Assembly: GCF_016612545.1 (NCBI RefSeq)
Contig: NZ_JAENRY010000039.1
Location: forward strand, 23,135 to 87,134
Origin: Streptomyces sp. MBT65
GTDB taxonomy: Bacteria > Actinomycetota > Actinomycetes > Streptomycetales > Streptomycetaceae
Length of the DNA: 64,000 nucleotides
Direction: 5' to 3'
This document shows, in pieces, positions 62,019 through 64,000 of this stretch (positions are counted from its first letter, which is position 1; each line of letters begins with the position of its first letter). The notes beneath the pieces are model-generated. The model was not told the DNA's origin. It worked only from the letters and a program-made list of their open reading frames with translations, and made no database searches. The position numbers and the translations under genes are program-made.

Positions 62019-64000
62019 CGTCACAGGACCCATCAACCCCGAAGCGAGCTGCGCCGGGAAGGCCCAGGCGGTCGGGGTGGCCTCGGCGAGATACGGCGCC
62101 AGGGTGTTGTTCACCGTCACCTCCAACCGCACCACCCGCCCTGCGGCGCCTGGGAGTTGGAAGCGGTACGGCGGACAGAACGCCTCTCCGACGCGCTCCC
62201 CGTCAACGACGACCGACACACTGCCGCGCACCCGCCCGAGATCCAGCACCGGATCCGGACCGGCCGGCACGTCCACCTCACGGGCGTACACGACACCGCC
62301 GCTCCAGCTTCCGAGCCCCAACAAGCTCCACTCTCCCAACGGCAGTTGAGCCGGGACGGTTCGCACCCGTACCGGTCCGCGCCAGGCGGAGCCGCCCCGC
62401 AACACGGCTGTGGGCGCGGTGACGACCTCGACCTCCGTGGCCTCCGGGAGCGGCCGGTCCAGGGGCAGGATCTGCCCGTCGAGCCGCGTCCGGGTGCCGT
62501 CGCCTATCCGCACCCTCGCGGCCAACTCCAGTGGCAGGTCGAGCGATTCGGTGCCCGGCGGCACGGTGAACCGGAACCGCTGAGTGCGTTCGCGCACGGT
62601 GTCCGTGGCCCGCAGCGGCAGTACGGCGGCGCCGAGCACCGGCGCCCCGGTGAGCCACTCGGTGTCGGGCAGCGGGTGCGGTCGTACGACCGCGTAGCAG
62701 TGCTGCAACTCCCCCCACCGGCCCTCGTGTTCGACGGTACGGCCACGCCAATCCCCTGTTTCCGCCTCCCAACCGGCGCCGCTCACCAGCGAGTTCACGG
62801 CGCCCTCCGCACTCACCACGCAGTCGACGAACAGCGCCTCGCGCGGATGGACGGCGTCGGCCACCAACTCCAGGACGTGTTCGCCTTCCCCGAGGGCGAG
62901 TTCATGCCGGAAGAACATCGGCACCGCACCCCAGTCGGACTCGTAGTACTCCACCTTCTCCTGCCGCGCGACGACCACCCCGTCGAGCAGCACGGTCACA
63001 CCCACCGCGGCGCCCACGACGAGTACCGCCGGACCAGGGCCGTACAGCCCACCTCGATACGTCACGCGTCCGGACGGCCGTACGTCCTCGGGAAGGCACA
63101 TGAACTGCGGACGCGTACCGAACCCCTCCGGACGGGTCAGACAGAAGTAGCTGCCCAACGGCGTGCCCGCAGAGCCGGAGATCAGCATCGGCCTGTCCTC
63201 GGCCTCCGCCAGCTCGTATTCGAGGAGGTTGCGTGAACTGCCGATCCGCACACGGGCGGTGGCGAGATAGCCGGTACCGGTGTCGAGCCGTTCGCCGTTC
63301 CACCACACGCGCTTCGCGGCCGCCGCGCCGATGTGCAGATCGGCGGGGCCACGGTGGTCCGTCTCCACGATCGAACGGACCCGGGCGACCGTGCCGGGTC
63401 CTGGCACGGGGACCCGTACGAACTCCTCAGGCACCAGGCCCTTGTTGCCGAGCAGACCGTCCGGGTCCGGGATTCCACGGCTGGAGGAGTAGAGCGACAC
63501 GCGCCAGTCCGACTCGGCGGGTGTGAGAGGCAGTTCGCCTGCGAGGACCTGTTGGACATGGGGACCGTCGAGCGGAGCGGGGGCCTGCGCGGACGGCACT
63601 GGAGGCAGGACGCGGACCCGGTTGCCGTAGGTCGCCCGAGTCCGTTCCCCGCTCGCGTCGGGCCCCTCGGTCTCGGACCACTCCATGGTCCAGATCTGTG
63701 GTTCGGCGACGGACGAGCCCGGGGGCAGCGCCATGTCGCCCCAGATGTTGTCCATGGTGGGGACCAGGCGGCCCTCCCAACCGGTCGAGAGGTCGATCAC
63801 GCGCTCCGACACGGGAGTTGGTGACGGCGACCGGAGTGTCTGCGGGGTGCCTTCGCGCCATGCGACCAGGACGGCGGGGGCGCCCTCCAGCGGCACCTCG
63901 ATCGTCGATCGACCCTCGGAGACGGTGACGTGGGCCGGGTCGCGGGCGCCGGTCGCCGGGTTCCAGATCTCGGCCTCGGCGACCGGGGCGTGCACGGTGA
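62001..64000 (-). CDS. C-terminal part of a large glycoside hydrolase, probably GH106 alpha-L-rhamnosidase (partial)
   Basis: The last about 666 codons of a protein that continues beyond the window end; the GTG at 63995 is internal. It begins in a domain containing AEIWNPATGARDP and VPLEGAPAVLVAW, then beta-sandwich modules: ERVIDLSTGWEGRLVP, a galactose-binding-like region with IGAAAAKRVWWNGERLD and LEYELAEAED, and a final GH2-like sugar-binding domain (WSGGVVYAREVDVPAGPDPV, VVDGERVG, YRFQLPGAAGRVVRLEVTVN). E-I-W-N-P-x-T-G followed by a carbohydrate-binding C-terminus is characteristic of GH106-type rhamnosidases. The catalytic region is off the window, so the family call stays provisional. 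Confidence 0.65.
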   Translation of the reverse strand, partial: TVHAPVAEAEIWNPATGARDPAHVTVSEGRSTIEVPLEGAPAVLVAWREGTPQTLRSPSPTPVSERVIDLSTGWEGRLVPTMDNIWGDMALPPGSSVAEPQIWTMEWSETEGPDASGERTRATYGNRVRVLPPVPSAQAPAPLDGPHVQQVLAGELPLTPAESDWRVSLYSSSRGIPDPDGLLGNKGLVPEEFVRVPVPGPGTVARVRSIVETDHRGPADLHIGAAAAKRVWWNGERLDTGTGYLATARVRIGSSRNLLEYELAEAEDRPMLISGSAGTPLGSYFCLTRPEGFGTRPQFMCLPEDVRPSGRVTYRGGLYGPGPAVLVVGAAVGVTVLLDGVVVARQEKVEYYESDWGAVPMFFRHELALGEGEHVLELVADAVHPREALFVDCVVSAEGAVNSLVSGAGWEAETGDWRGRTVEHEGRWGELQHCYAVVRPHPLPDTEWLTGAPVLGAAVLPLRATDTVRERTQRFRFTVPPGTESLDLPLELAARVRIGDGTRTRLDGQILPLDRPLPEATEVEVVTAPTAVLRGGSAWRGPVRVRTVPAQLPLGEWSLLGLGSWSGGVVYAREVDVPAGPDPVLDLGRVRGSVSVVVDGERVGEAFCPPYRFQLPGAAGRVVRLEVTVNNTLAPYLAEATPTAWAFPAQLASGLMGPVTLRIPG

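Overview
The window is GC-rich (about 70%) actinobacterial DNA, almost certainly from Streptomyces or a close relative. Evidence: strong G/C bias at third codon positions, many GTG starts, twin-arginine secreted hydrolases, an AfsR/SARP-type regulator, DrrAB-type ABC transporter genes and a dense set of LacI, TetR, GntR, MarR and HxlR regulators. I recognised no rRNA, tRNA, CRISPR array, prophage or transposase. The gene content (sugar scavenging, efflux, regulators, several broken genes) is that of an accessory or chromosome-arm region rather than the core; that placement is inference.

Layout. 1-5 kb: end of a probable GH38 mannosidase, a GH2 beta-galactosidase, and a MOSC / flavin reductase / ferredoxin fusion. 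5-10.8 kb (minus strand): an oxidative De Ley-Doudoroff-type galactose operon (dehydrogenase, GntR regulator, D-galactonate dehydratase, mutarotase-like protein, KDPGal aldolase, PfkB-type KDG kinase). The dehydratase carries a one-base homopolymer frameshift, and the operon is headed by a 5'-truncated GH36 alpha-galactosidase remnant. 10.9-15 kb: a 1,349-residue Tat-exported GH2 enzyme whose fold is interrupted by permuted discoidin repeats. 15-24 kb: SRPBCC protein, DrrAB-type ABC transporter, AfsR-like regulator, MFS exporter and a two-component system. 24-28 kb: MarR, DHA2 exporter, isochorismatase-like and PEBP genes behind a perfect inverted repeat. 28-33 kb: a LacI-controlled catabolic locus of unknown substrate (phytanoyl-CoA-dioxygenase-family oxygenase, decayed Gfo/Idh/MocA gene, two TIM-barrel isomerases, a 54-codon coupled ORF) with a motif shared by two promoters. 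33-44 kb: cysteine desulfurase-like protein, LuxR, thioesterase/HxlR pair, GH92 mannosidase, APH-like kinase, an orphan degenerate GyrB-type ATPase module, a probable LURP-one-like protein, and a TetR/quinone oxidoreductase/SnoaL set. 44.4-53.4 kb: an operon of a LacI regulator, sugar ABC transporter, GH42 beta-galactosidase and a BNR-propeller enzyme with ricin lectin. 53.6-54.5 kb: a GH46 chitosanase behind an inverted repeat. 54.7-60 kb: epimerase, ECF sigma factor, TetR, and an acetate-transporter/secreted CocE-hydrolase operon. 60-64 kb: TetR, LacI and the C-terminal part of a large probable alpha-L-rhamnosidase.

Taken together the window is largely a polysaccharide and glycoside scavenging region. 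Secreted or cell-associated hydrolases act on galactosides, mannosides, chitosan and probably rhamnosides and arabino-glycans; ABC uptake and oxidative galactose catabolism follow, each under a local one-component regulator with a visible operator candidate. The most unusual items are the GyrB-like orphan, the permuted discoidin insertion, the LacI/PhyH/TIM-barrel locus and the acetate-transporter/esterase operon. All functional calls rest on motif recognition by eye; no database search was possible.
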